Source of the DNA: Chlamydiota bacterium
Lineage (GTDB): Bacteria > Chlamydiota > Chlamydiia > Chlamydiales > Rhabdochlamydiaceae
Reading direction: 5' to 3'
NCBI GenBank assembly: GCA_026398435.1
Contig: JAPLSW010000043.1
Location: forward strand, 1 to 45,401
DNA length: 45,401 bases
Shown here: in pieces, positions 8,673 to 17,309 of the stretch
Numbering within the stretch: position 1 is the first letter of the stretch
Layout of the letters: every line of letters begins with the position of its first letter
The notes under the pieces: generated by a model
The model's input: the letters and a program-made list of their open reading frames with translations, nothing else
The model's database searches: none
What the model was told of the DNA's origin: nothing
Translations under genes and position numbers: made by a program

Positions 8673-9961
8673 ATGAAGATAAAAAAACATCGTATATTGA
8701 TCGCTGACGGATGTAAAGAAACACTCCGGGCAATAAAGAGCTCAAAAGAAGCCAAAAATTATCTTCTTGAAACGGCATCAAGTGGCAAAGAATGCCTTAC
8801 CAAAATCCAAAAATTCCAGCCGGAACTAATTATTGTCGATTTCGTTCTCCCCGGCATCCATGGAATAGAAATCTTAAAAGATGTTAGAGAAGCTCCCCTG
8901 CTAAAAAAAACAGGCGTTATCATTACCTCCTTCCATAGCATGGTACAAAACTACCATGTAGCTATTAAGATGGGGGCTAATTACTACATAGAAAAGCCAT
9001 GCAGTCTAAAGAAGCTATTTACCCATATTAACAGCTTTTTTAAGGGGACACTTCATCCTGAGCCTTCTCCTGAAAATAAAGAACATAAAGAAGAAAAAGA
9101 TTTTACCTACGTGCCCATAAAGCATTCCCATGCATGCTATTTGAAATTCTGGGGAACCAGGGGATCGAATCCGGTATCAGGCCCTGAATATATCCGCTTT
9201 GGGGGAAATACCTGCTGCCTGGAGGTGCGTCATGGTGATGATCTAGTGATCATCGATGCCGGCACTGGCATCAGAACGCTTGGGGGGATTTTAAAGGAAA
9301 CTTCAGACAAACCCTATCATATCCTCTTTAGCCATACCCACTGGGATCACCTACTTGGCTTTCCCTTCTTTCGTCCGATCTACCATCCTAACTCAGAGAT
9401 CCACCTATGGGCCCCTGTCGGGTTTGATAGAACCACAAAAGAACTCTTCTCAGATATGCTTGCCTATGCCTACTTTCCGGTGGCTTTGCAGGATATAAAA
9501 TCCAAAATCGTCTTTGAGGATCTGCGCGACTCAGAAAAGGTATCCTTTGGCAAGATCGATATCTACACACACTACGCCTTTCATCCGGGATCAACCCTTA
9601 GTTTTAAGATCCATATCGCCGGGAAAGTGATCGGGTACGTTACCGATAATGAATTTTTAATGGGCTACCATAAAAGCCCTAAAAATATCGCTAAAGACAA
9701 AGACCTGCTCACCGCCTATAAACCCTTTATCGATTTTTTTAAGGGCTGCGATATCATGATCCATGAGGCGCAGTACACTCCTGAAGAATACAAAAACCGG
9801 GAAGGCTGGGGCCATTCTTCGGTTTCTAATGCCTCATTCCTTATGACCATACAGACCAGGACCTTCTGCAAAAAAGTCAGCTCCACCTCGATGTGATGGA
9901 TGATATAAACCACAAATGTCGCATAAGGATGGCGTATGACGGAATGTTTATCCCGCTATGA
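8673..9961 (+). pseudogene. Receiver domain plus metallo-beta-lactamase protein, C-terminus disrupted
   Basis: The readable product runs from ATG 8673 to a stop at 9896 (407 residues). Residues 6-120 form a response-regulator receiver with the phospho-acceptor D56 (IIVDFVLPG) and the conserved K in EKP; one of the usual two N-terminal acidic residues is missing (IADG). The rest is a metallo-beta-lactamase fold related to cyclic-nucleotide phosphodiesterases: GTRGSNP, DAGTG, the metal motif SHTHWDH, HPG, VTDNE and HEAQYT. After GWGHSSVSNASFLM the sequence becomes unrelated and stops. In another frame, bases 9845-9961 encode DHTDQDLLQ and later RMAYDGMFIPL, which is the expected end of the family. 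So a stretch holding the last metal ligands (normally HHDPxH) was lost with a frame change. The product probably lacks a complete metal site. The remnant overlaps the next gene by 26 bases. Confidence 0.8.
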
Positions 9962-10253
9962 AGCGTTACTTGCCGAGATAAAAACCCTTTCCCTGAAAGA
10001 GAAAAAAGGCCTTCTGGAAAAAACCATTAAGCTCCAAGAAGAAGTAGGAGAGCTTGCAGAAGCTGTCCTCATCCATAAAAAAACTTCCGGGTCGCAATAC
10101 AAAGCCCTCAAATCCCTTTCCATTGAAAAAGAAGCCGTAGATATCCTTCTTGTTACTCTAGATATCTTCTTTTCCCTATCTCCTGATCTTGACCTGCTTG
10201 AAGATCTTCTTTCCAAAAAATCCAGGAAATGGAAAAAACACCAAACAAAGTAA
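9936..10253 (+). CDS. MazG-like nucleotide pyrophosphohydrolase
   Basis: A 105-residue all-alpha NTP pyrophosphatase of the MazG/phosphoribosyl-ATP pyrophosphatase superfamily. The metal-binding pattern is visible as EEVGELAEAV (residues about 34-43) followed by EAVDILLVTLDIF (about 66-78), i.e. E-x-x-E then E-x-x-D. Such enzymes cleave NTPs to NMP and pyrophosphate and often clean up damaged nucleotides; the substrate cannot be told from the sequence. AAGGA lies 6 bases before the ATG. The start sits inside the lost tail of the receiver/MBL gene. It converges on the yycJ-like gene with a 10 base gap. Confidence 0.75.
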   Translation: MTECLSRYEALLAEIKTLSLKEKKGLLEKTIKLQEEVGELAEAVLIHKKTSGSQYKALKSLSIEKEAVDILLVTLDIFFSLSPDLDLLEDLLSKKSRKWKKHQTK

Positions 10254-10263
10254 ACAATTACAT

Positions 10264-11037
10264 TCAGAACAAAACGGTATGGCTTATTTTTTCTTGGTAA
10301 GCGATAGACACATCAGCTCCCATATTACACTCCTGCAGCATACGTCTTACAATATCTAAGGCAAGATCCGGAGAGTTGCACTCAGAGGAAAGATGGGCCA
10401 GATAAATATGCTTAAGGTCTTTATGAGCAATAGAGCGAACAAGATTTGCACACGCTTCATTGGAAAGGTGCCCCTGCCGTCCGAGAACCCTTTGCTTATA
10501 TACCATAGGACGCGCTGAAGCGTGGACCATTTCCGGCTGGTGATTGGCTTCTATATACAGGTAGTCACAATCTTTTAACTGAGCTTCTACAAGTGTTGTA
10601 GCAAAGCCCAAATCTGCACATACACCCACTTTTATCCCATCAAAAGAGAAGGTGAAAGCCACAGGATCTGCTGCGTCATGTTGGATGCTAAACGGATGGA
10701 TCTCAATATCTCCATATTCAAAGCTTTCTCCTGTCGAGAAAATTTTAAATTTCAAAACTTGAGAGCTTAAAGAATAAATCGCTTTAGCTGTATCGCTATT
10801 GGCAAAAACTGGGATGTTCATTTTATTTGCAAGCACATGAAGACCTCTAACATGATCGATATGTTCATGGGTCACTAAGATCGCATCGATATCTGCGATA
10901 TCCACCTGAATCTCTTCAAGTTTTTTTATGATCGACTTAGCACTAAGGCCTGCATCTATAAGAAGCTTGGTATTTTCCGTTCCAATATAAAGACAGTTTC
11001 CTTTGGAGCCGGAAGCTAGCGGACAGAATCCTTTCAT
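10264..11037 (-). CDS. MBL-fold hydrolase of the YycJ/WalJ type
   Basis: A 257-residue metallo-beta-lactamase-fold protein with the opening ASGSKGNCLYI, the metal motif THEHIDH (residues about 56-62), a second ligand region IQHDAADP, and the closing GHLSNEAC...HLSSECNSP typical of YycJ/WalJ proteins. Members are thought to be exonucleases or to act around DNA repair and, in Firmicutes, sit in the walRK operon, but there is no two-component pair here. All metal ligands appear intact, in contrast to the damaged MBL gene at 8673. Start ATG at 11037; the gene is divergent from the ABC importer. Confidence 0.82.
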   Translation of the reverse strand: MKGFCPLASGSKGNCLYIGTENTKLLIDAGLSAKSIIKKLEEIQVDIADIDAILVTHEHIDHVRGLHVLANKMNIPVFANSDTAKAIYSLSSQVLKFKIFSTGESFEYGDIEIHPFSIQHDAADPVAFTFSFDGIKVGVCADLGFATTLVEAQLKDCDYLYIEANHQPEMVHASARPMVYKQRVLGRQGHLSNEACANLVRSIAHKDLKHIYLAHLSSECNSPDLALDIVRRMLQECNMGADVSIAYQEKISHTVLF

Positions 11038-11144
11038 AAATCTCGGTTTGTAAAAATCGCAGTATTCTATGCTTAGTAATAAACATCTTCAATAGCAAAC
11101 AAGGCATCAGACAAAAATCTCCCATCGAATCTTTAAGCTTAACC

Positions 11145-11161
11145 TTCAAGATTTTCTTGAA
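11145..11161. promoter_or_regulatory. Short palindrome in the divergent yycJ/ABC importer spacer
   Basis: TTCAAGA, three bases, TCTTGAA: a perfect 7-3-7 palindrome 31 bases before the importer start. Chlamydial glnPQ is known to me as ArgR-regulated, but this element is not a good ARG box (TGAAT...ATTCA). It may be an operator for another regulator or chance in AT-rich DNA. Confidence 0.25.
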
Positions 11162-11192
11162 TTCCATATCATATTTAGGCATCGTTGCGATC

Positions 11193-12023
11193 ATGCGTAA
11201 TTATTTTTTCCGTCTACTTGCACCTTTACTCTTAGCTGTCCTTTGTTTATTAGGGCATACAGCTATCAGCGGCAAAGAAAAGCCCCTGGTAATAGGCATG
11301 GAGCTATCTAATCCTCCCTTTGAAACAGTAGACACTTCGGGGACGCCTTTTGGTGTAAGCGTTGATATTGCAAAAGAGCTTGGCCTATGGCTTGGAAGAG
11401 ATATTACCATTAAAAACATCCCGTTTGTAGGACTTATCCCCTCTTTAAAAGCTAAAAAGATCGATATCATCCTCTCTTCGATGACACCGACTTTCCAAAG
11501 GGAGGAATCTATTGCCTTCTCTAATGCCTATCTTTCGATAGGTCTTTGTCTTTTGATTAATAAAGAAGTAAAAGGATCCGATGCTAAAGAGCTCAACCAA
11601 AAGACGTATAAGATTGTGGTAAAAACGGGAACAACAGGCCAGCAATATGCTAGAAGAATTTTTCCAGATGCAGAGATATTAGCTTTAGAGCAAGCTTCTA
11701 GCTGTATTACCGAAGTTCTCCAAGGAAAGGCCTCTGCTTTTTTGTATGATCAGCTCTCGGTCCTTGCAAACTGGCAAAAATACCCTGAAAAAACCAAAGT
11801 TAACCTCACACCCCTTGTCACAGATAATTGGGCGATCGGCCTTAGAAAAGAGGATGTGGCACTTAAAGACTCAATCAATATCTTTCTTAGTGAATTTACA
11901 AAAAGAGGAGGCTTTGAAACTCTTAAAAAGAAATACCTAGAAAATCCTGAGGAAATATTTAAAGAGATGGGTATACCTCTTATTTTCTCACCGCAAAGTA
12001 AGGAGCCTTTAAGTGGAGCTTAA
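11193..12023 (+). CDS. Periplasmic substrate-binding protein of a polar amino acid ABC importer
   Basis: From ATG 11193 the product is 276 residues and opens with a Sec signal peptide (MRNYFFRLLAPLLLAVLCLL, then GHTAISG). An earlier GTG/ATG-type extension to 11157 would put charged-free residues before the signal and is less likely. The mature part is a type 3 solute-binding protein: IGMELSNPPFE, DIAKELG, and the hinge region DIILSSMTPTFQRE, with VVKTGTTGQQYA in lobe 2. Family members bind glutamine, arginine or other polar amino acids. It is followed by a permease gene overlapping by 11 bases and an ATPase gene, so it is the capture component of one importer that probably supplies amino acids taken from the host. 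Ligand specificity is not determinable here. Confidence 0.87.
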   Translation: MRNYFFRLLAPLLLAVLCLLGHTAISGKEKPLVIGMELSNPPFETVDTSGTPFGVSVDIAKELGLWLGRDITIKNIPFVGLIPSLKAKKIDIILSSMTPTFQREESIAFSNAYLSIGLCLLINKEVKGSDAKELNQKTYKIVVKTGTTGQQYARRIFPDAEILALEQASSCITEVLQGKASAFLYDQLSVLANWQKYPEKTKVNLTPLVTDNWAIGLRKEDVALKDSINIFLSEFTKRGGFETLKKKYLENPEEIFKEMGIPLIFSPQSKEPLSGA

Positions 12024-12798
12024 AGACCTCTTCATATGTTGTCCCAAAAACATGACAAAAAAATCGTATTCTGCAGTGGCTCTAAATATTGCTCTACTAT
12101 TTTTGGCTGTATCGATTGCTTGCAGCGCTATATTTTCTTTCCAAGTCTATGACTGGAAAGCCGTCTTTGCGTACCGCTCTGTATTTTTTACCGGATGGAT
12201 GACTACTTGCGCGATTTCTCTTTGCAGCCTTATCTTAAGCCTTATTCTGGGAACGCTTTCTGCTCTTTTGCGCAGGTCCAACATTCTTATTCTACGATAT
12301 ATAGCCAACCTCTATGTGGAGCTCATCCGCGGCACCCCACTACTTGTTCAGCTGCTTCTTTTTTTCTATGTGATAGCAAGCTACCTTCATGTAGAAAATC
12401 GCTTTCTCATCGGCATTTTTACTCTCTCCCTTTTTAGCGGCGCTTATATCGCAGAAATAGTCCGCTCAGGGATCGATAGCATTCGGGCGTCTCATCTTGA
12501 CGCTGCAAAAGCGATCGGCATGACAAAAACACAAACCTACCGGTTTGTGATCTTTCCTCTTGCCTTTAGACAGTGCCTCCCTCCACTAACTGGGCAATTT
12601 GCCTCGATTATTAAGGACTCTTCCCTTCTGTCAATTATTGGGATCAGTGAGCTTACCTATAGCGCAGAGCAAATCAGTAGCGCAACCTACAGCACATTAG
12701 AGTGCTATTTTCCTTTAGCTTTTGGGTACCTTATTCTTACTTTGCCTATTTCTCAACTCAGCAAATACCTAGAAAAAAGGTTTAAATATGAATCTTGA
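12013..12798 (+). CDS. glnP: Polar amino acid ABC transporter permease
   Basis: A 261-residue inner-membrane permease starting at GTG 12013; AAGGAG (12000-12005) lies 7 bases before it, which decides this start over the ATG at 12052. Five or six hydrophobic segments are visible. Family landmarks are ELIRGTPLLVQLLLFF and the cytoplasmic EAA loop (EIVRSGIDSIRASHLDAAKA, then IGMTKTQTYRFVIFPLA) that docks on the ATPase, followed by KDSSLLSIIG. It overlaps the binding-protein gene and the ATPase gene by 11 bases each, a coupled operon. The name follows chlamydial GlnP; the true substrate could be another amino acid. Confidence 0.85.
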   Translation: MELKDLFICCPKNMTKKSYSAVALNIALLFLAVSIACSAIFSFQVYDWKAVFAYRSVFFTGWMTTCAISLCSLILSLILGTLSALLRRSNILILRYIANLYVELIRGTPLLVQLLLFFYVIASYLHVENRFLIGIFTLSLFSGAYIAEIVRSGIDSIRASHLDAAKAIGMTKTQTYRFVIFPLAFRQCLPPLTGQFASIIKDSSLLSIIGISELTYSAEQISSATYSTLECYFPLAFGYLILTLPISQLSKYLEKRFKYES

Positions 12799-13543
12799 GA
12801 TCAACCACCTCTGCAAAAAGCATGGAATGCAAAATCTTTTTGCAGGTCTTTCTTTATCAACTAAGGCAAGAGTACTTGGACTTGTGGGTCCTTCTGGCAG
12901 CGGAAAATCTTCCCTTTTAAGGATGATTGCAGGTCTCAGCATGCCAGATAGCGGGACAATACATGTAGAGGGAAATAAGGTCCCCCAAAGGGAAGGAAAA
13001 GAGCTCCAAAGCCACCGCAAATCTCTAGGTATCGTATTTCAGTCTTACAACCTCTTTCCCCATCTTAGTGCCATTAAAAACATCATGCTTCCACTCGAAG
13101 TAGCTCATGGACTTAAAGAGCAAGATGCCTATGAAAGAGCTTCCGAGTTACTCGAGCGCTTTCAGCTCCTTGACCATGCGAATAAGAGGACCTCACAACT
13201 GTCCGGGGGACAAAGCCAAAGAGTGGCTATCTTGAGAGCTCTAGCCCACAAACCAGGCTTACTCCTCCTCGATGAACCAACATCCGCCCTTGATCCTGTT
13301 ATGACATCGGAAGTTCTTGATCTTCTCTTTGAGCTGAAAGAAGAAGGCACTTCGTTTATTCTTGTAAGCCATCATCTCCCCTTTTTAAGCAAGATCGCAG
13401 AGGAAATGGTATTTATGGCTGGAGGTGAAATTGTAGAGCATTCTTCAACTAATACCTTCTTTACAAATCCATCAAATCCAGAAGTGAAATCCTACCTAAA
13501 AACCGTTCTAAAATACAAACAAACACTAAATATTTATAATTAA
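12788..13543 (+). CDS. glnQ: Polar amino acid ABC transporter ATPase
   Basis: A 251-residue ABC ATPase with every catalytic motif: Walker A GPSGSGKSS (about residues 34-42), Q-loop FQSYNLFPH, signature LSGGQSQR, Walker B LLLLDEPTSALDP and the switch histidine in VSHH. It powers the importer encoded upstream. The GlnQ/HisP subfamily is indicated by FQSYNLFPHLSA. The start overlaps the permease gene by 11 bases. The C-terminus is short after the D-loop region, typical of GlnQ. No terminator is evident in the AT-rich bases after the stop. Confidence 0.9.
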   Translation: MNLEINHLCKKHGMQNLFAGLSLSTKARVLGLVGPSGSGKSSLLRMIAGLSMPDSGTIHVEGNKVPQREGKELQSHRKSLGIVFQSYNLFPHLSAIKNIMLPLEVAHGLKEQDAYERASELLERFQLLDHANKRTSQLSGGQSQRVAILRALAHKPGLLLLDEPTSALDPVMTSEVLDLLFELKEEGTSFILVSHHLPFLSKIAEEMVFMAGGEIVEHSSTNTFFTNPSNPEVKSYLKTVLKYKQTLNIYN

Positions 13544-13620
13544 AAAATCCCACAACCAGATCTATTCGTAAATACTAAATTTAAAAAATTCCAATATTTT
13601 CACGTAAAATTAATATTATA

Positions 13621-13650
13621 TTGACAAGTTAGATAAGCAATGTCTTATAA
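13621..13650 (+). promoter_or_regulatory. Consensus-like promoter of the 13713 gene
   Basis: A perfect TTGACA (13621-13626), 18 bases, then TTATAA (13645-13650). It lies in the AT-rich 169-base gap after glnQ and about 60 bases before the next start, so the small gene probably has its own transcript. Confidence 0.5.
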
Positions 13651-13712
13651 GTGAATTTAGATTTGTTAAAACAACGAAAAACAAATTTATCACAAATAAT
13701 GCAGGCTAAATT

Positions 13713-14075
13713 ATGTTACGATCAAAGGAAGAGATTTTAGCGGAACTTGATTCCACATTAAATCAATTACTTATAAATATTGAAATAGTTAGCGATGTAC
13801 TACCAAGTGATTTGAGCGAGACAGAAATTCATGCAATGCATAAAACACAAGAAAGTCTTCTTGCAAGATTTATGCACATGAATGATCTAATCAAAGATGA
13901 AGAAAGGAAAAAACTTCGAGAGAAACAAACAAGCGAGATACAAGCTAAACTAAAAAAATTTGGCGAGCTGAATGCTTCCTTCATAGAAAGTATAACTACC
14001 GAGATTTCTTCTTCTCATAAACACCAAAAAAGACCGCGTATTGGTAAAAATAGAAAGGGCCTAAAAATTAGCTAA
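13713..14075 (+). CDS. Hypothetical coiled-coil protein with basic tail
   Basis: A 120-residue protein I do not recognise. It is almost all helix-forming, with heptad-like leucines in the first half (ELDSTLNQLLINIEIV) and a charged E/K-rich middle (KDEERKKLREKQTSEIQAK), and ends in a strongly basic tail (HKHQKRPRIGKNRKG). AGG lies about 8 bases before the ATG. Its last 15 bases overlap the 3' end of the convergent E1 fusion gene, so the two messages are complementary at their ends. The shape could suit a type III secretion chaperone/stalk accessory or a nucleic-acid binding protein, but neither is shown. Confidence 0.65.
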   Translation: MLRSKEEILAELDSTLNQLLINIEIVSDVLPSDLSETEIHAMHKTQESLLARFMHMNDLIKDEERKKLREKQTSEIQAKLKKFGELNASFIESITTEISSSHKHQKRPRIGKNRKGLKIS

Positions 14076-16109
14076 ATCGCGAATGGCTTTTTCTACATCT
14101 TTCAGCTGAGGAAGCACTTCATCTTCAAGTATCTTGCAGTAAGGCACCATACAGTTTTTGCCAGTCACTCTTTGCACTGGCGCATCGAGATAGGCAAACG
14201 CCTCTTCCATAACTCTTGCTGAAATCTCCGCTCCAAGACCTACATGGCCCGGTGCTTCATGAGCTACCAAACACTTGCCTGTCTTTTTAACTGAGGTGAT
14301 CACTGTATCCATATCAAGAGGAACAATTGATCTAAGATCTATGACTTCGACAGAGATCCCTTCATTTGCAAGGGTATCAGCTACCTGTGATGCGAGGAAA
14401 ACGAGCATCCCCCAGCAAACAACGGTAACATGAGATCCCGATCTAACAATCTTAGCTTTACCAAGAGGGATGATTTCCTCTTCCTTAGGCTCTTTTCTTG
14501 CGCAAAATACTCTCTGACGATAGAGAGCTTTATGCTCTAAGAAAATCACAGGATTCGGATCAGCAATCGCTGCTTTTAGTAATTTCTTAGCATCGGATGC
14601 ATTGCTAGGAATAACGATTTTGAGCCCTGGACAGTGGGATAAAAAGGCTTCGATACTTTGGGAATGGTAAGGGCCTCCCTGAATATATCCACCATAAGGC
14701 ATCCGAATAACCACTGGGCAATTCCACTCTCCGTTAGAGCGATAGTGAATATTTGCAAGCTCATTGACAAGTTGATTCATCCCCGTCCATATGTAGTCGG
14801 CAAATTGCACTTCAGCCACTGGCTTTATTCCAGTAAAGGACATACCGATGGCAAGGCCTATAATTGTTGATTCTGCAAGAGGGGTATTAAAACATCTTTC
14901 TATTCCATACTTAGAAGTAAGATTTCGTGTAACACCAAAGACTCCCCCTTTTCCATAGGCGACATCCTGACCAAAGGTGACCACCGATGAATCTTTCTGC
15001 ATCGCTTCATCAAGACCATGATTCAGAGCATCGACCATGACAACAGCATCTTGCCCAGAGGAAGATTCATCTGCTTCATAAGAAACCTCTTCGATAAGGT
15101 AATCTTTAAATATTTTGGTGTCAGCAGAAGCGACCTCTGGAAAAGGAATCTGGTCTGCCTCTAGCGCAGCATTTTCCACTTTCGCAAAACAAGCAGCTTT
15201 CAGTTCTGCAAGCTCTGACTCTGAGCTTAAGGATTGAGAAAGGATCCATGACTCAAAAAGAGGAATAGGATCTCTTGAGATCTCTTCATCAACGGTATCT
15301 TTGTCTTTGTATTTTCCCGGGTCATCACTGCTACTATGAGCGCCGATACGGGGAACCTTAGCAACTACTAAAGACGGACCCTGACCAGATCTTGCTTTTT
15401 CAATCGACTCATTAATTGCACTTGTTACTTGGCTGTAATTACAACCATCAATGTCATGAACACTTAAGCCTGCATAACCGCGCGCTATAGGAACGATACT
15501 GCCGCCGGCTGTCTGCTGCTCAACAGGCACGGAAATTGCCCAACCATTATCTTGAATAACAAAAACAACGCCTAGCTTATGAATGGATGCAAAATTAAGA
15601 GCTTCATGAAAATCCCCTTGAGAGGTAGCTCCATCTCCCGCTGAAACATAGACAACTTCGTCTTTCCCTTGGATTTGGATCCCTTTTGCAACACCGACTG
15701 CTTGCAAAAACTGAGAACCTACAACGCTGGATTGGCAGGTAAGGCGCATTTCTTTATGAGAAAAATGCTCAGGCATCATCCTTCCACCGGAGTGATGCTC
15801 TACATCTCTTGCCAGAAAAGATCCAAAAAGATCGACAAGTCCGCATCCAAGACCTATAGCAAAGGCTCTATCTCTGTAGTAAGGAAGACCCCAATCTTTA
15901 CCTGAAGTGAGCGCTAGCCCAAAGGCGCAGCCGATCATTTCATGACCACACACAGAAAGATGAAATGTGCCGCCTTTATTTTGGCGTACAAGCTTGCTCA
16001 TCTTTTCATCAGCTAAGCGAGTGATGTACATAGCTTCCAAAAGCTGCAAGCATTTTTGCTTGCGGCCAGTGGCTTCCTGAAGATCTGCTGTGTGTGTGTA
16101 TATAGCCAT
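14061..16109 (-). CDS. 2-oxoacid dehydrogenase E1, alpha-beta fusion
   Basis: A 682-residue thiamine-diphosphate enzyme. Residues 1 to about 330 are the E1 alpha part, with the TPP motif GDGATSQGDFHEALNFAS starting at residue 158 and ending in IQDN; residues from about 355 to the end are the E1 beta part (VTFGQDVAYGKGGVFGVTRN, PLAESTIIGLAIG, APGHVGLGAEI). The alpha and beta chains are separate in most bacteria but fused in chlamydiae (CT340 type), where it is annotated as pyruvate/2-oxoisovalerate dehydrogenase E1. It decarboxylates the 2-oxoacid and passes the acyl group to an E2 lipoyl enzyme that is not in this window. It follows the UPF0158-like gene with a 1 base gap, so they are probably co-transcribed. 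Pyruvate versus branched-chain substrate is undecided. Confidence 0.92.
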   Translation of the reverse strand: MAIYTHTADLQEATGRKQKCLQLLEAMYITRLADEKMSKLVRQNKGGTFHLSVCGHEMIGCAFGLALTSGKDWGLPYYRDRAFAIGLGCGLVDLFGSFLARDVEHHSGGRMMPEHFSHKEMRLTCQSSVVGSQFLQAVGVAKGIQIQGKDEVVYVSAGDGATSQGDFHEALNFASIHKLGVVFVIQDNGWAISVPVEQQTAGGSIVPIARGYAGLSVHDIDGCNYSQVTSAINESIEKARSGQGPSLVVAKVPRIGAHSSSDDPGKYKDKDTVDEEISRDPIPLFESWILSQSLSSESELAELKAACFAKVENAALEADQIPFPEVASADTKIFKDYLIEEVSYEADESSSGQDAVVMVDALNHGLDEAMQKDSSVVTFGQDVAYGKGGVFGVTRNLTSKYGIERCFNTPLAESTIIGLAIGMSFTGIKPVAEVQFADYIWTGMNQLVNELANIHYRSNGEWNCPVVIRMPYGGYIQGGPYHSQSIEAFLSHCPGLKIVIPSNASDAKKLLKAAIADPNPVIFLEHKALYRQRVFCARKEPKEEEIIPLGKAKIVRSGSHVTVVCWGMLVFLASQVADTLANEGISVEVIDLRSIVPLDMDTVITSVKKTGKCLVAHEAPGHVGLGAEISARVMEEAFAYLDAPVQRVTGKNCMVPYCKILEDEVLPQLKDVEKAIRDLANF

Positions 16110-16110
16110 A

Positions 16111-17232
16111 TTATTTCTTATGTTTCTTTTGGATATGTGATACGGTTTTAGCTTCGGGCTTTACAGGGGCTACTTCCCCTTCTTTTAAAGGGACCCTAGC
16201 TTCTCTTTTCTTAGGAAGCAGTCCTTTGACAACATCCATGATTTTAGTCTTTTTAGGATGATCTTCATCCTCTTCTTCAAAGGATGGAACATCCTTGCTT
16301 ACAGCTTTAATCAACTTAGATTCTTTATCGAGGCCCGTGATATCCTTAATATCGGTAAGTCTGCTAGAAAGATGACGAAGAGACTCAAGTCTTTCTGAAA
16401 GGGCTTCCAATTTCGAATCCACCTTAACTCTCGAGCTTCCACGAAGACTTGCAAGAAGCTGAGCTTCCGTATCAAATCTAGCTGAGAACGTAACCGATGT
16501 CGCACTTGTAATATCGGGTAAATAAAGAAATAGGAGCGCCGGTAGAGGAACCGTTGTATACATGTCACCAGTTATCTGAGGCTCTGTTTCAATTTTAATG
16601 ACTTGTTTAGGTGGGCGACCTCTTTTAGGACGAGGATTCAGAGCTTCGTTGGAATAGTACGTCTTAGCTTTTAGAGAAAGAGCTTCTCTTGCGATTACCA
16701 CATCTTTAGGGACTTTAACATCAAATAAATGACGCTTGACCTTCTCCATGACACTCTTTGTCAAATCAAGATCTTCTTCAAAAACGAATTGGATCGACTG
16801 GCTACGTAGCCACTCGATGATCCGAATTCTTGAGCGTTCTGAGTAATATTGCTGCCATTTTTCAAGTTCTGTCAAATGGTCGTAGATAAATTCAATGAAG
16901 TGATCTCTAGCTTCCTTAGATTGGATGATATCGAGAAGTTTTTCTTTCGTATCGATATCATAGACCTTTTCATTGACAAATCCTTCCATGAACTTTTTTG
17001 TTTCATAGAATGTCATTTTCGGCAGGATACAATAGCGATCTTGGTGCTCGATAATTTCTTTTTCTAGATCTTCAAGTTCTTTAGACCCCTTGTCTAAGTC
17101 GGCAAAAACAATAAATCCTTCAACCTTATCGAGGTAAAAGTCCCGTTCGTCATCGGATTTAGCAAATGCGTCCATTAAACGATGGAAGCGGAGAAGTAGC
17201 GGATTTTGCGCTTGTGGATACGGCTTATTCAT
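16111..17232 (-). CDS. UPF0158-like chlamydial protein with AT-hook motif
   Basis: A 373-residue protein matching my memory of the chlamydial UPF0158 proteins (CT429-like): it opens with LLLRFHRLMDAFAKSDDERD and DKVEGFIVFADLDKGSKEL, then FYETKKFMEGFVNEKVYDID and WQQYYSERSRIRIIEWLRSQ. Around residues 200-209 it carries NPRPKRGRPPK, a canonical AT-hook core (R-G-R-P with flanking basic residues) that would insert into AT-rich minor grooves. The C-terminus is a low-complexity, charged tail (EEEDEDHPKKTK, KKREARVP, HIQKKHKK). AAGGA is placed 6 bases before the ATG. It is first of a pair with the E1 fusion. The function of the family is unknown; DNA binding is inferred from the motif only. Confidence 0.75.
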   Translation of the reverse strand: MNKPYPQAQNPLLLRFHRLMDAFAKSDDERDFYLDKVEGFIVFADLDKGSKELEDLEKEIIEHQDRYCILPKMTFYETKKFMEGFVNEKVYDIDTKEKLLDIIQSKEARDHFIEFIYDHLTELEKWQQYYSERSRIRIIEWLRSQSIQFVFEEDLDLTKSVMEKVKRHLFDVKVPKDVVIAREALSLKAKTYYSNEALNPRPKRGRPPKQVIKIETEPQITGDMYTTVPLPALLFLYLPDITSATSVTFSARFDTEAQLLASLRGSSRVKVDSKLEALSERLESLRHLSSRLTDIKDITGLDKESKLIKAVSKDVPSFEEEDEDHPKKTKIMDVVKGLLPKKREARVPLKEGEVAPVKPEAKTVSHIQKKHKK

Positions 17233-17309
17233 GATTTTTCCTTACAAAAGAGTTAGTATAGACTAACATAGTTAAACGCCTAGTTCAAGGGCAAATAAAT
17301 TCTTTTACA

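Noticed and set aside
11145..11161. ARG box controlling the ABC importer
   Set aside because: The palindrome lacks the TGAAT/ATTCA core of ARG boxes, so it is listed only as an unassigned palindrome.
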